Below are positions 27,520 to 36,516 of a DNA stretch of 64,000 bases, piece by piece. Position 1 is the first letter of the stretch; every line of letters starts with the position of its first letter. This DNA is from Nitratireductor alexandrii (lineage in GTDB: Bacteria > Pseudomonadota > Alphaproteobacteria > Rhizobiales > Rhizobiaceae), in contig NZ_RBVY01000011.1 of the NCBI RefSeq assembly GCF_004000215.1, positions 32,601 through 96,600 of the forward strand, written 5' to 3'. Made by a program: the position numbers and the translations under genes. The notes below the pieces were generated by a model that was not told the DNA's origin, ran no database searches, and saw only the letters and a list, made by a program, of their open reading frames with translations.

Positions 27520-27532
27520 CAATAGTGATGAG
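27515..27532 (+). promoter_or_regulatory. small hairpin in the leader of the ABC operon
   Basis: CTCATCA (27515-27521), loop ATAG, TGATGAG (27526-27532): a perfect 7-bp stem directly before the GGGGGAG ribosome binding site of the binding-protein gene. It could influence translation or be part of the operator arm it overlaps. Confidence 0.35.
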
Positions 27533-27545
27533 GGGGAGACGACAT

Positions 27546-28622
27546 ATGACTTTATCGATGGCACTTCGCGCAGGCCTGCTTGCTCCGATGATCGCGGTCG
27601 CGGGGCCGGCTCTTGCCGAGGCCGACTGGTATCCGCTTGCGGTGGACGCGACCGATCGCGACGGAAATACCGAGCGCGTCGATTATGTGCCGCTCAGCGC
27701 CTCCGAGACCGCAAGCCGCCCCTGGCAGCTTTGCGTGTCGGTTCCGCACATGAAGGATGCCTTCTTCGTCGCCGCCAATTACGGCATGGTGGAAGAGGCC
27801 AAGCTGCTGGGCGTCAACGTCCAGACGATGGATGCCGGCGGTTATACGCGGCTCGCCAATCAGATCAGCCAGATTGAGAACTGCGTCGCCGGCGGCGCGG
27901 ATGCGGTGCTGATGGTGGCGATCGCCGCGGAGGGCGTGAACAATCTGCTCGCCACGCTCGAGCAGAAGGGCATTCCCGTCATCGACATCGTGAACGGTGT
28001 CGACAGCGACAAGGTCGCGGCGCGGGTGCTGACCAGCCCCTATGCCGAGGGGCTGCGCGCGGGCCAGTATCTGGCCGAAAAACATCCCGCCGGCGGCGAG
28101 CCGGCCAAGATCGCCTGGCTGCCCGGTCCGGCTGGCGCGGGTTTCGTCACCGCCTTCGACACCGGTTTCAAGAAGGGAATAGAGGGCAGCGCCGTCGAGA
28201 TCGTCGAAACCAAGCACGGCGACGTCGGCAAGGAGGTTCAGGCGCGGCTGGTCGAAGACATTCTGCAGACCCATGACGACGTCGACTACATCGTTGGGAC
28301 GGCTGTCATGGCCGAGGCGGCGGTTCCTCTCTTGAAGGCGAGAGGCATCGCCGACACGGTGAAGCTGGTCTCGGTTTATATGCTGCCCGGCGTGTACGAA
28401 TATCTCAAGACGGGCGACATCGAGGCGGCCGGCGTGGCGCCGATCACGCTGACGGGCCGCATCATGCTGGACCAGGCCGTTCGCGTGCTGGAAGGCAAGC
28501 AGGAACATTTCAACATCGGGACCCTCGGCGCTGTCTACACCAAGGAGAGCGTCGACGAGATGAACCGCGATGAGGTGATGGCGCCGCGCGGCTACCGGCC
28601 CGTCTTCAATCTGTCCCAGTAA
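27546..28622 (+). CDS. periplasmic binding protein of a sugar-type ABC importer (TorT-like)
   Basis: A 358-residue protein with a signal peptide ending near residue 25 (GPALAEAD). The mature part is a type I periplasmic binding fold: WQLCVSVPHMKDAFFVAANYG, then QISQIENCVAGGADAVLMVA and IPVIDIVNGVDS. It resembles the TorT subgroup, which binds small ligands and in E. coli signals TMAO, but the following ATPase and permease genes show that it serves transport here. GGGGGAG precedes the ATG at 27546; an earlier in-frame ATG would spoil the signal peptide. The ligand is not predictable. Confidence 0.85.
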   Translation: MTLSMALRAGLLAPMIAVAGPALAEADWYPLAVDATDRDGNTERVDYVPLSASETASRPWQLCVSVPHMKDAFFVAANYGMVEEAKLLGVNVQTMDAGGYTRLANQISQIENCVAGGADAVLMVAIAAEGVNNLLATLEQKGIPVIDIVNGVDSDKVAARVLTSPYAEGLRAGQYLAEKHPAGGEPAKIAWLPGPAGAGFVTAFDTGFKKGIEGSAVEIVETKHGDVGKEVQARLVEDILQTHDDVDYIVGTAVMAEAAVPLLKARGIADTVKLVSVYMLPGVYEYLKTGDIEAAGVAPITLTGRIMLDQAVRVLEGKQEHFNIGTLGAVYTKESVDEMNRDEVMAPRGYRPVFNLSQ

Positions 28623-28657
28623 CGGCATCCCGGAAGCGAGATTCGGGAGGCGTGGGA

Positions 28658-30202
28658 ATGAGTATCGCGTTGCAGGAGCCGATTGCCCCGGCCGCCTCGG
28701 TTCAGGCGGGTCCCGCGGTGATTGGCGTCCGTGAAATCACGAGACGGTACGGGCGCAACGTCGCGCTCGCTCCGGTCACGCTCGATTTCCGGGCCGGCGA
28801 AGCGCATGTTCTGTTCGGCGAGAACGGCGCGGGCAAGTCGACGCTCATCTCGCTGCTGGCGGGCGCGAATGCGCCCAGCGGCGGCGAGATCGTCGTCCGC
28901 GGCAAGGTCGCCCGGTTCGGTTCCGTCGCCGAGGCCCGCGCCCACGGCGTGCGTGCGGTGTTCCAGGAGTTTTCGCTCATTCCGCACCAGACGGTGGCCG
29001 AGAACATCATCCTGGGGGAGGAGCCGACCAACCGTTTCGGCCTGCTGGCCAAGCAGGCCGCCGTCGAGGAAGCGCAGGCCCTGATCGACAGTCTGGGCTT
29101 CGACCTGAACCCCAGGTCGCGCGTCGTTTCGCTGACACGTGGCAAGCAGCAGATGGTGGAGATATGCAAGGCGCTGAGACGGCCGCCCGAACTGCTGATC
29201 CTCGATGAACCGACGGCATCGTTGTCGGAGCATGATGCGCAGGCGCTGCTCAAGCTGGTCCTGCGCCTGAAGGCCGAAGGCACCGCCATCATCTACGTCA
29301 CCCACCGCATCCACGAAATACCGATCGTCGGCGATCGGGTCACGGTCCTGCGCGACGGCAGGCACATCGACACGGTTCCGGCGGATACGTGCGAAGACGA
29401 CCTCATCGGGCTGATGACCGGCCGACAGATGGCGAAGATCTATCCGACGCCACGAGCCGATCTCGGCGCGGTGCGCCTGAGCCTCGATGCCGTTACCACT
29501 GTCCCGAGGCGAGGCCAGGTCCAGGTTCAGGATGCGGGGCTTGAGGTGCGAGCCGGCGAGATCGTGGGCGTTGCCGGGCTGGTGGGGTGCGGCAAGGGGG
29601 AGCTTGCACAAGCGTGTTTCGGCCTCCATCGCCTGCGCTCGGGGACGATAACCGTCGATGGCCGGCCCGTGAAACAGGGCGATCCTGCGGATGCGATCCG
29701 CAACGGGCTCTGGATGACGCCCTCGGACCGGCGCCATGACGGTTTGTCGATGGGACGCAGCGCCCGCGAGAACATATCGCTGTCATCCTACAGTTTCGGG
29801 CCTCTGCGCGGCCGCTGGATCAAGACCGACCAGGAGAACCGTCTCCTGACGGAGATCTCCCGGCTGGTCGATTTCGAACCCGCCAAGCTTGATGACCCCG
29901 TCGAGAGCCTGTCGGGCGGCAACCAGCAGAAGGTGCTGCTGGCCAAGGCCATGGTGCAAGACATTTCCGTCTACGTCTTCGACGAACCCACTGTCGGCGT
30001 GGACATCGGCGCGTGCCTGTCGATCTACAACGCGCTTTCCAAGCTGAGCGAGCGCGGCGCCGCCATCCTGATCGCGTCGTCGAACCTTCCCGAACTGATG
30101 GGCTTGGCGCATCGGATCAAGGTCATGAGCAATGGCCGCTTCGTCGCGGAATTCGCGCGGGACGAATACGACGAACACAAGATTCTGGAACAATTCTTTT
30201 GA
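28658..30202 (+). CDS. sugar-type ABC importer ATPase (RbsA/MglA-like)
   Basis: A 514-residue protein with two ABC domains. The first has Walker A GENGAGKST, signature LTRGKQQMVEI (a divergent LSGGQ) and Walker B LLILDEPTASL. The second has the degenerate Walker A GLVGCGKGE, signature LSGGNQQKVLLAKA and YVFDEPTVGVD. This asymmetry is standard for carbohydrate uptake ATPases of the CUT2 family. GGGAGG is seven bases before the ATG at 28658; a GTG two codons earlier is less likely. It lies between the binding protein and permease genes. Confidence 0.92.
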   Translation: MSIALQEPIAPAASVQAGPAVIGVREITRRYGRNVALAPVTLDFRAGEAHVLFGENGAGKSTLISLLAGANAPSGGEIVVRGKVARFGSVAEARAHGVRAVFQEFSLIPHQTVAENIILGEEPTNRFGLLAKQAAVEEAQALIDSLGFDLNPRSRVVSLTRGKQQMVEICKALRRPPELLILDEPTASLSEHDAQALLKLVLRLKAEGTAIIYVTHRIHEIPIVGDRVTVLRDGRHIDTVPADTCEDDLIGLMTGRQMAKIYPTPRADLGAVRLSLDAVTTVPRRGQVQVQDAGLEVRAGEIVGVAGLVGCGKGELAQACFGLHRLRSGTITVDGRPVKQGDPADAIRNGLWMTPSDRRHDGLSMGRSARENISLSSYSFGPLRGRWIKTDQENRLLTEISRLVDFEPAKLDDPVESLSGGNQQKVLLAKAMVQDISVYVFDEPTVGVDIGACLSIYNALSKLSERGAAILIASSNLPELMGLAHRIKVMSNGRFVAEFARDEYDEHKILEQFF

Positions 30203-30215
30203 AGGCGGGGTAGAC

Positions 30216-31223
30216 GTGAACACTTTGGATGTACCGAACGACGCCGGCTCCCGTCCGGCAACAAGCGCTGCACTTGCCTGGCTCGTGCAGAACCGGCAAT
30301 CCGCCACCTTGCCGGTCATGTTTCTGCTCGTTTTCGTGATCTTTTCGCTGCAGGCGCCGAACTTTCTGACCGTCGACAATCTGACAAACGTGGCGCGACA
30401 GTCGGTCTATCTGCTGATCGTGTCGCTCGGACAGTTCATCGTCATCGTCAATGGCGGGCTGGACCTGTCGGTCGGCAGCACCGTGTCTCTGACGTCTGTC
30501 GTGGGGGCGCTGGTGATGGCGGCGGTCTATGCCGCCTTTCCCGAATTCCAGCTTTTGGCGTTGCTGGCCGGTGTCGGCACCGCGGTGGCGATCGGCGTGG
30601 GGGCCGGCCTTGTCAACGGTCTGGGCATCAGCGTGCTGCGCATTCCTCCCTTCATGATGACGCTCGGCATGGGCTCGGTTTTGTTCGGCGTCACCCTTTT
30701 GGTTTCCGGCGGCATGCCGATCTACGGGCTCCCGCCGATGCTTGGAGAGTGGTTCGGGTTCGGCCGTGTGCTGGGATTCCCGATCGCCGCCGTCGTGGCG
30801 CTGGTTCTGGTGGCGCTCGTCTACGTGCTGATGGAGTGGACGCGTTTCGGCCGCCAGCTCTACGCGGCCGGGGGCAACGCGAAGGCCGCCGCCTTGTCGG
30901 GGGTGAACACGGTTCGCGTCACGATCGCCGCCTTCACGCTGGCAAGTCTGCTGGCGGCCCTGTCGGGGCTGTTGCTGACGGCCCGGCTTGGCACCGGCGA
31001 GGCCAATGTGGGCACCTCGCTGCCGCTTGAATCGATCGCGGCCTGCGTGATTTCGGGCGTTGCCCTGGCCGGTGGGCGCGGCCGCACGCTGGCCGTGCTC
31101 CTGGGAACGCTGCTTATCATGCTTGTGCAGAACGGGCTGAACCTTATGCAGGTTGGGGCCTATGCCCAAACGATGGCGACGGGCGCCATCCTGATATTCG
31201 CCATGGCTATCGCCAGACATTGA
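30216..31223 (+). CDS. sugar-type ABC importer permease (RbsC-like)
   Basis: A 335-residue protein of the BPD_transp_2 family with eight to ten helices. FLTVDNLTNVARQS and GQFIVIVNGGLDLSVGSTV are characteristic of CUT2 permeases. A GTG at 30216 preceded by GGCGGGG was chosen because a longer frame begins inside the ATPase gene. It lies 13 bp after the ATPase gene and 58 bp before the first monooxygenase gene, so import and catabolism may share a transcript. Confidence 0.9.
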   Translation: MNTLDVPNDAGSRPATSAALAWLVQNRQSATLPVMFLLVFVIFSLQAPNFLTVDNLTNVARQSVYLLIVSLGQFIVIVNGGLDLSVGSTVSLTSVVGALVMAAVYAAFPEFQLLALLAGVGTAVAIGVGAGLVNGLGISVLRIPPFMMTLGMGSVLFGVTLLVSGGMPIYGLPPMLGEWFGFGRVLGFPIAAVVALVLVALVYVLMEWTRFGRQLYAAGGNAKAAALSGVNTVRVTIAAFTLASLLAALSGLLLTARLGTGEANVGTSLPLESIAACVISGVALAGGRGRTLAVLLGTLLIMLVQNGLNLMQVGAYAQTMATGAILIFAMAIARH

Positions 31224-31281
31224 GCGAAGACCGCCACGGGCGAACCGGCGGTGCCGAGCAAAAAGATCGAAGGAGGACCGA

Positions 31282-32823
31282 ATGAACGTGCAAGCCAGCC
31301 ATATCCGAACCGAATTCCTGCCGATGACCGGCAAGGAGTATTTGGAAAGCCTGAATGACGGCCGGGAGGTTTGGATCTACGGCAAGAAGATCAAGAATAT
31401 CGCCGAGCATCCGGCGTTTCGCAACGCCGCGCGCATGATCGCGCGCTTCTACGATGCCTTGCACGACGACAAGCGCCGGGACATCCTGACCTGTCCGACC
31501 GAGTGGGGTGGGCGTACGCATCGCTATTTCCGCGCTCCGAAATCCGTTGGCGAGCAGATTGCGGCGCGCGACGCCGTGGCCGAGACGCAGCGCATCTCCT
31601 ATGGCTGGATGGGGCGCTCGCCCGACTACAAGGGCTCCTTTCTCGCCACGCTCGGCGCCAATTTCCAGTACTACAAGGGCTATGAAAACAACGCGCTGCG
31701 CTGGTACCGCAAGGCGCAGGAGCGCACCTGGTACATCAACCACGCGATCATGAATCCGCCGGTCGACCGCAACGCAAAAAGCGCCGACCAGTCGGATGTG
31801 TATGTGCGGGTCGAAAAGGAGACCGACGCGGGCCTGTATGTCAGCGGGGCCAAGGTCGTGGCGACGGCCTCCGCCCTGACCAACTACACTTTCGTGGCGC
31901 ATGCCGGGCAGATTCCGATCAAGGACGCCGCGTTCACGCCGGTGTTCATCGTTCCTACAGGCGCGCCGGGCGTCAAGATGGTGTCCCGGGCTTCGAACGA
32001 ACATCGCGCCGCCGTGCTGGGCAGCCCGTTCGACTATCCGCTTTCCAGCCGCATGGACGAGAACGACGCGATCCTCATCCTGGATAACGTCTTCGTGCCC
32101 TGGGAAGACGTCTTCATGTACGGCGATCCGGAGCTGTCCAACGACTTTGCCCCGGGTTCCGGTTTCAACTCGCGGGCGGCGATGCACGGCTGCACCCGGC
32201 TCGGGGTCAAGCTCGACTTCATCACCGGCGCGCTGAAGAAGGCGCTGGACATCAACGGCACCTCCGCCTTCCACGGGATCCAGTCGCGTCTGGGCGAGGT
32301 CATCGCGTGGCGCAACACGATGTGGGGCCTGAGCGATGCCATGGCCAAGTCCAACGTCGAGTGGAACGGGATGGTGCAGCCGGATTCGCGCTTCGGAACC
32401 GCGTATCGCACGATCAGCCAGATCGCCTATCCGGCGATCAAGAACATCATCGAGGCGAGCGTGGCGTCGGGCCTGATCTATCTCAACAGCCATGCCGACG
32501 ACTTCAAGAGCGAGGAGCTCCGGCCGCATCTGGACCGCTATCTGCGCGGTACCGGGGGCGTCGAGGCGATTGAGCGCATCAAGCTCATGAAGCTGTTGTG
32601 GGACTGCGTCGGCACCGAATTCGGCGGCCGCAGCGAACTCTACGAGATCAACTATCTCGGGTCGAACGATCTGACGCGCCTGCAGAACTATTGGGAAAGC
32701 CTGAGCCTCGGCGAAATGGAGAAGATGACCTCGATGGTCGACGAGTGCATGTCCGAATACGACCTCGACGGCTGGACGGTGCCCGATCTGATCAACAACG
32801 ACGATGTCAGCGTCCTGAAGTGA
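31282..32823 (+). CDS. HpaB-type FADH2-dependent monooxygenase oxygenase, copy 1
   Basis: A 513-residue member of the 4-hydroxyphenylacetate 3-hydroxylase (HpaB) family, an acyl-CoA-dehydrogenase-like fold that uses reduced flavin supplied by a separate reductase to hydroxylate a phenolic or heteroaromatic ring. Typical segments: MTGKEYLESLNDGREVWIYG near the start, WGRTHRYF-like CPTEWGGRTHRYFRAP, MGRSPDYKGSF, ERTWYINHAIMNPPVDRN and LDNVFVPWEDVFMYGD. Length is normal. GAAGGAGG stands before the ATG. A close paralogue lies 1.5 kb downstream and a flavin reductase 3 kb downstream. The substrate is unknown. Confidence 0.88.
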   Translation: MNVQASHIRTEFLPMTGKEYLESLNDGREVWIYGKKIKNIAEHPAFRNAARMIARFYDALHDDKRRDILTCPTEWGGRTHRYFRAPKSVGEQIAARDAVAETQRISYGWMGRSPDYKGSFLATLGANFQYYKGYENNALRWYRKAQERTWYINHAIMNPPVDRNAKSADQSDVYVRVEKETDAGLYVSGAKVVATASALTNYTFVAHAGQIPIKDAAFTPVFIVPTGAPGVKMVSRASNEHRAAVLGSPFDYPLSSRMDENDAILILDNVFVPWEDVFMYGDPELSNDFAPGSGFNSRAAMHGCTRLGVKLDFITGALKKALDINGTSAFHGIQSRLGEVIAWRNTMWGLSDAMAKSNVEWNGMVQPDSRFGTAYRTISQIAYPAIKNIIEASVASGLIYLNSHADDFKSEELRPHLDRYLRGTGGVEAIERIKLMKLLWDCVGTEFGGRSELYEINYLGSNDLTRLQNYWESLSLGEMEKMTSMVDECMSEYDLDGWTVPDLINNDDVSVLK

Positions 32824-32870
32824 GTGCCGGGGGCGAAGCGCCCCGAACCCAAATCAAGAGGAGAGAAGCA

Positions 32871-33806
32871 ATGCCCAGAGCAGTCGATCTGGCCTATGTG
32901 CGATACCAGGTCCCCGACCTCGACAAGATGCAGACCTTCATGGAGGATTTCGGTCTGATCACGGCCAAGCGGACGGACGACGTCCTGCTCATGCGTGGCG
33001 GCGGTGTGGCCCCGGTCGTGCACATTACCTACAAGGGCGACAAGAAGTTCCTCGGCGGCGCGCTCATCATGAGCAGCAAGGAGGATCTCGAGGAACTGGC
33101 CAAGCTCGAGGGCTCCGGACCGGTGGAAGAGATCACCGATCTGCCGGGCGGGGGCTGGCGTGTCCGCATGCAGCACCCCGACGGGCTGGAGATCGACGGC
33201 GTGTGGGGTCAGGAGCCGGTCGAACCGATCGAGCATCGTTCCTCCCACCACTTCAACTGGGGCGACCGCAAGGAACGCGTGAACCAGTCGCTGCGGCCGC
33301 AGCGCGAGCCCGGGCTTGCGCTGAAGCTGGGCCATTTCGTGCTGAAGGTGCGCGATCACGACCAGACGCTGGCCTGGATGCGGGAGCGTTTCGCGATGTT
33401 GGACAGCGACAAGATGATCGTTCCCAGCGTGAACAAGGCCGTCGGCACTTTTATCCGCTTCGATCTCGGCAGCGAACTCGTCGATCACCATTCGATCCTG
33501 ATCAACGAGGCCTCGGAGGTCGGCTGCCACCACTGCGCCTTCGAAATGCAGGACTTCGACGCCGTCATGGGCGCGCACGACTACCTGGTCAGCAAGGGCT
33601 ACCACCTCGATATCGGCGTGGGGCGCCATCTGATCGGCAGCCAGATCTTCGATTATTGGACGGACCCGTTCGGCAATCGCATCGAGCACTACACCGACGG
33701 CGACGCCAACACCGCCGAATACAAAGGCAAGGACTACTACCTCGACGACGAAGGGCCGACCAAGTCGCAATGGGGCATGGATCCGACGCCCGAATTCTTC
33801 CGCTGA
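32871..33806 (+). CDS. extradiol ring-cleavage dioxygenase (VOC superfamily)
   Basis: A 311-residue two-domain type I extradiol dioxygenase. The C-terminal domain provides the iron ligands expected from the family: His155 (KLGHFVL), His220/221 (GCHHCAFEM) and Glu272 (NRIEHYTDG). The segment GRHLIGSQIFDYWTDPFGNR contains the conserved Tyr and Asp-Pro of the family signature. It would split a catechol-like ring next to the hydroxyl pair. AGAGGAGAG precedes the ATG. Position between the hydroxylase and a Rid-family gene fits ring opening followed by enamine hydrolysis. Confidence 0.82.
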   Translation: MPRAVDLAYVRYQVPDLDKMQTFMEDFGLITAKRTDDVLLMRGGGVAPVVHITYKGDKKFLGGALIMSSKEDLEELAKLEGSGPVEEITDLPGGGWRVRMQHPDGLEIDGVWGQEPVEPIEHRSSHHFNWGDRKERVNQSLRPQREPGLALKLGHFVLKVRDHDQTLAWMRERFAMLDSDKMIVPSVNKAVGTFIRFDLGSELVDHHSILINEASEVGCHHCAFEMQDFDAVMGAHDYLVSKGYHLDIGVGRHLIGSQIFDYWTDPFGNRIEHYTDGDANTAEYKGKDYYLDDEGPTKSQWGMDPTPEFFR

Positions 33807-33846
33807 ACCGCGCGGTCGATCAATCCAGCAAGAAAAGGAGCTGAAC

Positions 33847-34299
33847 ATGACGGCACTAAAGGAAATGAAGATGTCGAATGACAACGCCACCCCTTTGAAG
33901 AAGCAGCGCTTTATCACCGACAAGGTCGCCGAGTACCCCGAGGGCCACTGGTCGAACACGATCAGCGTCGGCGACCATATCTTCCTGTCGGGGTTCACTT
34001 CGCGTGCGAACGATCTCAAGAAGATCCAGGGCGTCGGAAGCGCCTACGAGCAGGCGAAGGTGATTTTCCAGAAGATCAAGGACTGCCTGGAAGGCGCCGG
34101 ATCGTCGATGGCCGACGTCGTGACCATGACGATCTACGTCACGAACATGGCCGACAACAAAGGCATCTGGGAAGCGCGCAAGGAGTTCTTCGAGGGCGAT
34201 TTCCCGTGTTCCACGCTGGTGCAGGTCGCGGGACTGGCCGATCCGGACATCCTGCTCGAGATCACCGCGCAGGCCTATCGGGGCAGCGGCAGTGACTGA
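33847..34299 (+). CDS. Rid/YjgF/UK114-family protein
   Basis: A 150-residue Rid protein with the family core HIFLSGFTSRAND, CLEGAGSSMADVVTMTIYV and the end region STLVQVAGLADPDILLEITA. Family members hydrolyse enamine or imine intermediates; 2-aminomuconate deaminase belongs here and acts right after extradiol cleavage of aminophenols. In this member the usual Arg of the xCxRxxV-type active region is not obvious (PCSTLVQV), so catalytic activity is uncertain. AAGGAG lies before the ATG. Its end overlaps the second hydroxylase by eight bases. Confidence 0.85.
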   Translation: MTALKEMKMSNDNATPLKKQRFITDKVAEYPEGHWSNTISVGDHIFLSGFTSRANDLKKIQGVGSAYEQAKVIFQKIKDCLEGAGSSMADVVTMTIYVTNMADNKGIWEARKEFFEGDFPCSTLVQVAGLADPDILLEITAQAYRGSGSD

Positions 34300-35860
34300 G
34301 GCGTCCGCATCGCGACAGAAGGGCGCCGGTAGCAATACCGGCGACTTCATGCCCTTCACCGGCCAGGAATATCTCGACAGTCTCAAGGACGGTCGCGAGG
34401 TCTGGATCTATGGCGAGCGGGTGAAGGACGTCACCACCCATCCGGCGTTCCGCAACGCGGCCCGGATGATCGCGCGGATGTACGACAAGCTGCACAATCC
34501 GGAATTTCGCGACGTTCTGACCGTGCCGACCGAATGGGGCGGCAGGACCCATCGCTTTTTCCGCGCGCCCAAGGATGCTGTGGAACAGCTTGCCCAGCGT
34601 GATGCGATTGCCGAATGGCAACGCACGTCTTGGGGCTGGATGGGACGTTCGCCCGACTACAAGGGCGCCTTCCTGGGCACGCTCGGCGCCAATGCCGACT
34701 TCTACAAAGGCTACGAAGCCAACGCGCTGCGCTGGTACCGCAAGGCGCAGGAACGGACCTGGTACGTAAACCACGCCATCATGCATCCGCCGGTAGATCG
34801 CGACCTGCCCACGGCGGACGGCTCCGACGTGTTCGTGAAAGTGGTGAAGGAAGACGATGCCGGCATCTATGTCTCCGGCGCCAAGGTCGTGGCGACGAAT
34901 TCGGCCCTGACGCATTTCACCTTCGTGGCACATGTCGCCCAGGTGCCGATCGCGGATCCGAAATTCGCGCCGGTCTTCATGGTTCCGACCGGCGCTCCAG
35001 GCGTGAAGCTGCTGTGCCGTGTCTCGAACGAATACCGGGCCGCGGCGATGGGCTCGCCCTTCGACTATCCGCTGAGTTCGCGACTGGACGAGAATGACGC
35101 CATCCTGGTGCTCGACAATGTCTTCGTGCCCTGGGAGGACGTGTTCATGCATGGCGATCTCGAGGTCGCCAACCGGTTCAATACCGGCTCCGGCTTTCTC
35201 GAGCGCGCCTCCTTGCACGGCTGCACGCGGTTCGCCGTCAAGCTGGACTTCATCGTCGGCCTGTTGACCCGCGCGCTCGAAATCACCGGCGCCAAGGGGT
35301 TCCACGGGGTGCAGGCGCAACTGGGCGAGGTGATCGCCTGGCGCAACAATTTCTGGGCGCTTTCCGACGCGATGGCCAAGAGTGCGGCGCCCTGGAACGA
35401 GATGGTCCGCCCCGACAGCGGCTTTGCCGGCGCCTATCGCGTGCTCAACCAGCACGCCATGCCGAAAATCAAGAACATCATAGAACAGATCGTCGCTTCG
35501 GGTCTGATTTACCTGAATTCGCACACCGCCGATTTCAAGGCGCCGGAAATCCGCGGTTATCTGGATCGCTATCTCAGAGGGTCGGGCGGTGCCGACGCCG
35601 TCGAGCGTGTCAAGGTGATGAAGATGTTGTGGGACGCCATCGGCACCGAGTTCGGCGCCCGGCACGAGCTCTATGAGATCAACTATATCGGCAGCAACGA
35701 CATCACCCGGCTGACCAATCTGTGGAACGCCCAGGCCAACCGAGACCTCGATCGGTTCAAGGCCTTCGCGCAGTCGGCGATGGACGAATACGACCTCGAT
35801 GGATGGACGGTGCCGGATCTGCTCGACCCGCAAGACGTCAACCTGTTCGGCAAACGCTGA
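34292..35860 (+). CDS. HpaB-type FADH2-dependent monooxygenase oxygenase, copy 2
   Basis: A 522-residue paralogue of the gene at 31282, visibly similar over its whole length (for example PTEWGGRTHRFFRAPKD, GWMGRSPDYKGAF, VFVPWEDVFMHGD and DEYDLDGWTVPDLL at the end). The GTG start overlaps the Rid stop; an internal ATG at 34349 is an alternative, but the paralogue also has residues before the equivalent Met. Two related oxygenases may hydroxylate successive positions or different substrates, or form a mixed enzyme. The adjacent flavin reductase is 36 bp downstream. Confidence 0.87.
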   Translation: MTEASASRQKGAGSNTGDFMPFTGQEYLDSLKDGREVWIYGERVKDVTTHPAFRNAARMIARMYDKLHNPEFRDVLTVPTEWGGRTHRFFRAPKDAVEQLAQRDAIAEWQRTSWGWMGRSPDYKGAFLGTLGANADFYKGYEANALRWYRKAQERTWYVNHAIMHPPVDRDLPTADGSDVFVKVVKEDDAGIYVSGAKVVATNSALTHFTFVAHVAQVPIADPKFAPVFMVPTGAPGVKLLCRVSNEYRAAAMGSPFDYPLSSRLDENDAILVLDNVFVPWEDVFMHGDLEVANRFNTGSGFLERASLHGCTRFAVKLDFIVGLLTRALEITGAKGFHGVQAQLGEVIAWRNNFWALSDAMAKSAAPWNEMVRPDSGFAGAYRVLNQHAMPKIKNIIEQIVASGLIYLNSHTADFKAPEIRGYLDRYLRGSGGADAVERVKVMKMLWDAIGTEFGARHELYEINYIGSNDITRLTNLWNAQANRDLDRFKAFAQSAMDEYDLDGWTVPDLLDPQDVNLFGKR

Positions 35861-35895
35861 GCCCGAGGCATTTCGAAAGCAAGAAGGAGGCTGCT

Positions 35896-36468
35896 TTGGC
35901 CAAGGCGGAACATGTCCCTCAAGCTCCTGAAGCGCAGAACTTCTCGCAGCGCGATTTCCGCGCTGCGATGGGGCAGTTCGCCTCCGGTGTCGTCGTGATC
36001 TCGACAGGCCGGGACGCCGAAATCCACGCCATGACGGCCAATGCGTTCATGTCGGGATCGCTGGCGCCCGTTCTCGTCCTGGTCTCGGTCGCCAAGACGG
36101 CGCGCATGCACGGCCGGATTGTCAGCACCCGCCAGTATGGCGTCAGCGTCCTGTCGCAGAGCCAGCAATGGGTATCGAACCATTTTGCGGGCAAGGCGGT
36201 TCCGGACCGCGTCCCGGCCTTCGATCAACTCGCCGATATTCCGGTCGTGCACGGCGCGATGGTGCGGCTGGCGGCGGATTTGGCGCACGAGTACGACTGC
36301 GGCGACCACACGCTGTTCGTTGGCGAGGTGCGGGCGCTGGAACTGCACCACGACCACCAGAAGCCGCTGCTCTACTACGGCGGCAGCTACCGCAACGTGG
36401 CCCCCCCGGATTGGAGCGTCGAGTCGGTGCCGGAGATCCTCTGGCAGGATCAGGGCTTTAGCTATTGA
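35896..36468 (+). CDS. flavin reductase (HpaC/RutF-like) for the two-component monooxygenases
   Basis: A 190-residue flavin reductase-like protein: FRAAMGQFASGVVVISTG at the start, MTANAFMSGSLAPVLVLVSV, YGVSVLSQSQQW and GDHTLFVGEVRALEL. It uses NAD(P)H to make FADH2 or FMNH2 for the HpaB-type oxygenases just upstream. The start is a TTG at 35896: a full GGAGG lies five bases before it, no ATG fits, and the family N-terminus begins shortly after. Confidence 0.87.
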   Translation: MAKAEHVPQAPEAQNFSQRDFRAAMGQFASGVVVISTGRDAEIHAMTANAFMSGSLAPVLVLVSVAKTARMHGRIVSTRQYGVSVLSQSQQWVSNHFAGKAVPDRVPAFDQLADIPVVHGAMVRLAADLAHEYDCGDHTLFVGEVRALELHHDHQKPLLYYGGSYRNVAPPDWSVESVPEILWQDQGFSY

Positions 36469-36516
36469 GCCCGCGAATAGTGAAGCAGTGAGACGACCAA
36501 GCCGGTGCAGGACAGG

